From JAUNQW01 sp043424615 (GTDB lineage: Bacteria; Bacillota; Bacilli; Lactobacillales; Carnobacteriaceae_A), in contig JBHWOX010000010.1 in the NCBI GenBank assembly GCA_043424615.1, positions 1-5,853 on the forward strand: a stretch of 5,853 nucleotides of DNA. Direction: 5' to 3'. Position 1 is the stretch's first letter; each line of letters begins with the position of its first letter. Under the pieces are notes generated by a model that made no database searches, was not told where the DNA came from, and saw only the letters and a program-made list of their open reading frames with translations. This document shows positions 5,680 to 5,853 of this stretch, one piece after another. A program made the translations under genes and the position numbers.

Positions 5680-5846
5680 CGCAAGTCAAGAAAAGACTTT
5701 TCGAAACTTGTTGAGTGGATCTTTGAAAACTGAACAAAGTAAACAACCAAATGTGCAGGGTTCTGATGTCTTTGTGACATCGAACAATAAAGCAGGTCAA
5801 GGACCTGCAAGCAATTTTTTAACAATAATGAGCTAGAACAACTTTC
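5680..5846 (+). other. rRNA operon leader transcript with boxA-like antitermination site
   Basis: This is the untranslated leader before 16S. TGGATCTTTGAAAACT (5716-5731) matches the boxA-type sequence of Firmicutes rRNA leaders, which recruits Nus factors for antitermination. Hairpins are visible at 5765-5781 (GATGTC with GACATC) and 5792-5808 (GCAGGTC with GACCTGC, 3-base loop). A further pairing of 5754-5759 with 5804-5809 would compete with the second hairpin. The stretch 5827-5853 resembles sequences just upstream of 16S in lactic acid bacteria. The minus-strand open frame across this region is a chance shadow. Confidence 0.8.
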
Positions 5847-5853
5847 AAAATGA
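5847..5853 (+). rRNA. Probable first bases of 16S rRNA (cut by window end)
   Basis: The window ends in AAAATGA. Mature 16S in this group usually begins close to TGAGAGTTTGATC, so the next bases are expected to be GAGTTTGATCC. This rests on the promoter, boxA and leader upstream and not on any 16S sequence visible here. Confidence 0.4.

Noticed and set aside
5610..5825. Minus-strand open frame in the rRNA leader
   Set aside because: It crosses a strong rRNA promoter, boxA and leader hairpins, and its product resembles no known family.
1..5853. CRISPR arrays, insertion sequences, tRNA genes, toxin-antitoxin or defence genes
   Set aside because: I found no regularly spaced repeats, transposase motifs, tRNA cloverleaf sequences or related gene families on either strand.

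Overview
The window looks like a chromosomal stretch from a low-GC Gram-positive bacterium of the Lactobacillales. The evidence is AT-rich DNA with GGAG-type ribosome binding sites, a PerR closest in its residues to Bacillus/Staphylococcus PerR, a MutY of the cluster-free kind reported in lactic acid bacteria, and an rRNA leader ending just before 16S. A lineage near Aerococcus or Carnobacterium relatives is possible, but the genus cannot be settled from the sequence.

Layout. Bases 1-47 hold a perfect 16-bp palindrome with Crp/Fnr-type half-sites, downstream of an AraC-family regulator on the minus strand (48-788). A 174-bp divergent intergenic region with a dyad follows. Then come recX (963-1928) and mutY (1903-3093), overlapping and probably co-transcribed. 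A separate gene for a DUF402 nucleoside tri-/diphosphatase (3177-3707) has its own extended -10 promoter. It converges on a minus-strand UPF0421/FUSC-type membrane protein gene (3782-4903), with a bidirectional terminator between them. Divergent from that is perR (5092-5523). The last 330 bases hold no protein gene: a consensus promoter, a terminator, a second strong promoter with an A-rich upstream element, and a structured leader leading to a 16S rRNA gene whose body lies past the window.

How the genes fit together. RecX tempers RecA, MutY removes adenine opposite 8-oxoguanine, and PerR senses peroxide, so much of the segment deals with DNA and oxidative damage. The DUF402 enzyme hydrolyses nucleotides. 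The order recX - mutY - DUF402 (ygaC) - UPF0421 (ygaE) - perR - rRNA operon matches, from memory, that of the Bacillus subtilis recX to rrnD region with intervening genes missing. The segment is therefore best read as an old conserved core block and not as an accessory island. I found no mobile element, CRISPR array or defence system.

The most notable points are a MutY without any cysteine, a consensus rRNA-type promoter firing straight into a terminator, dyads at the perR and second rrn promoters, and Crp/Fnr-like palindromic sequence on both sides of the AraC gene.
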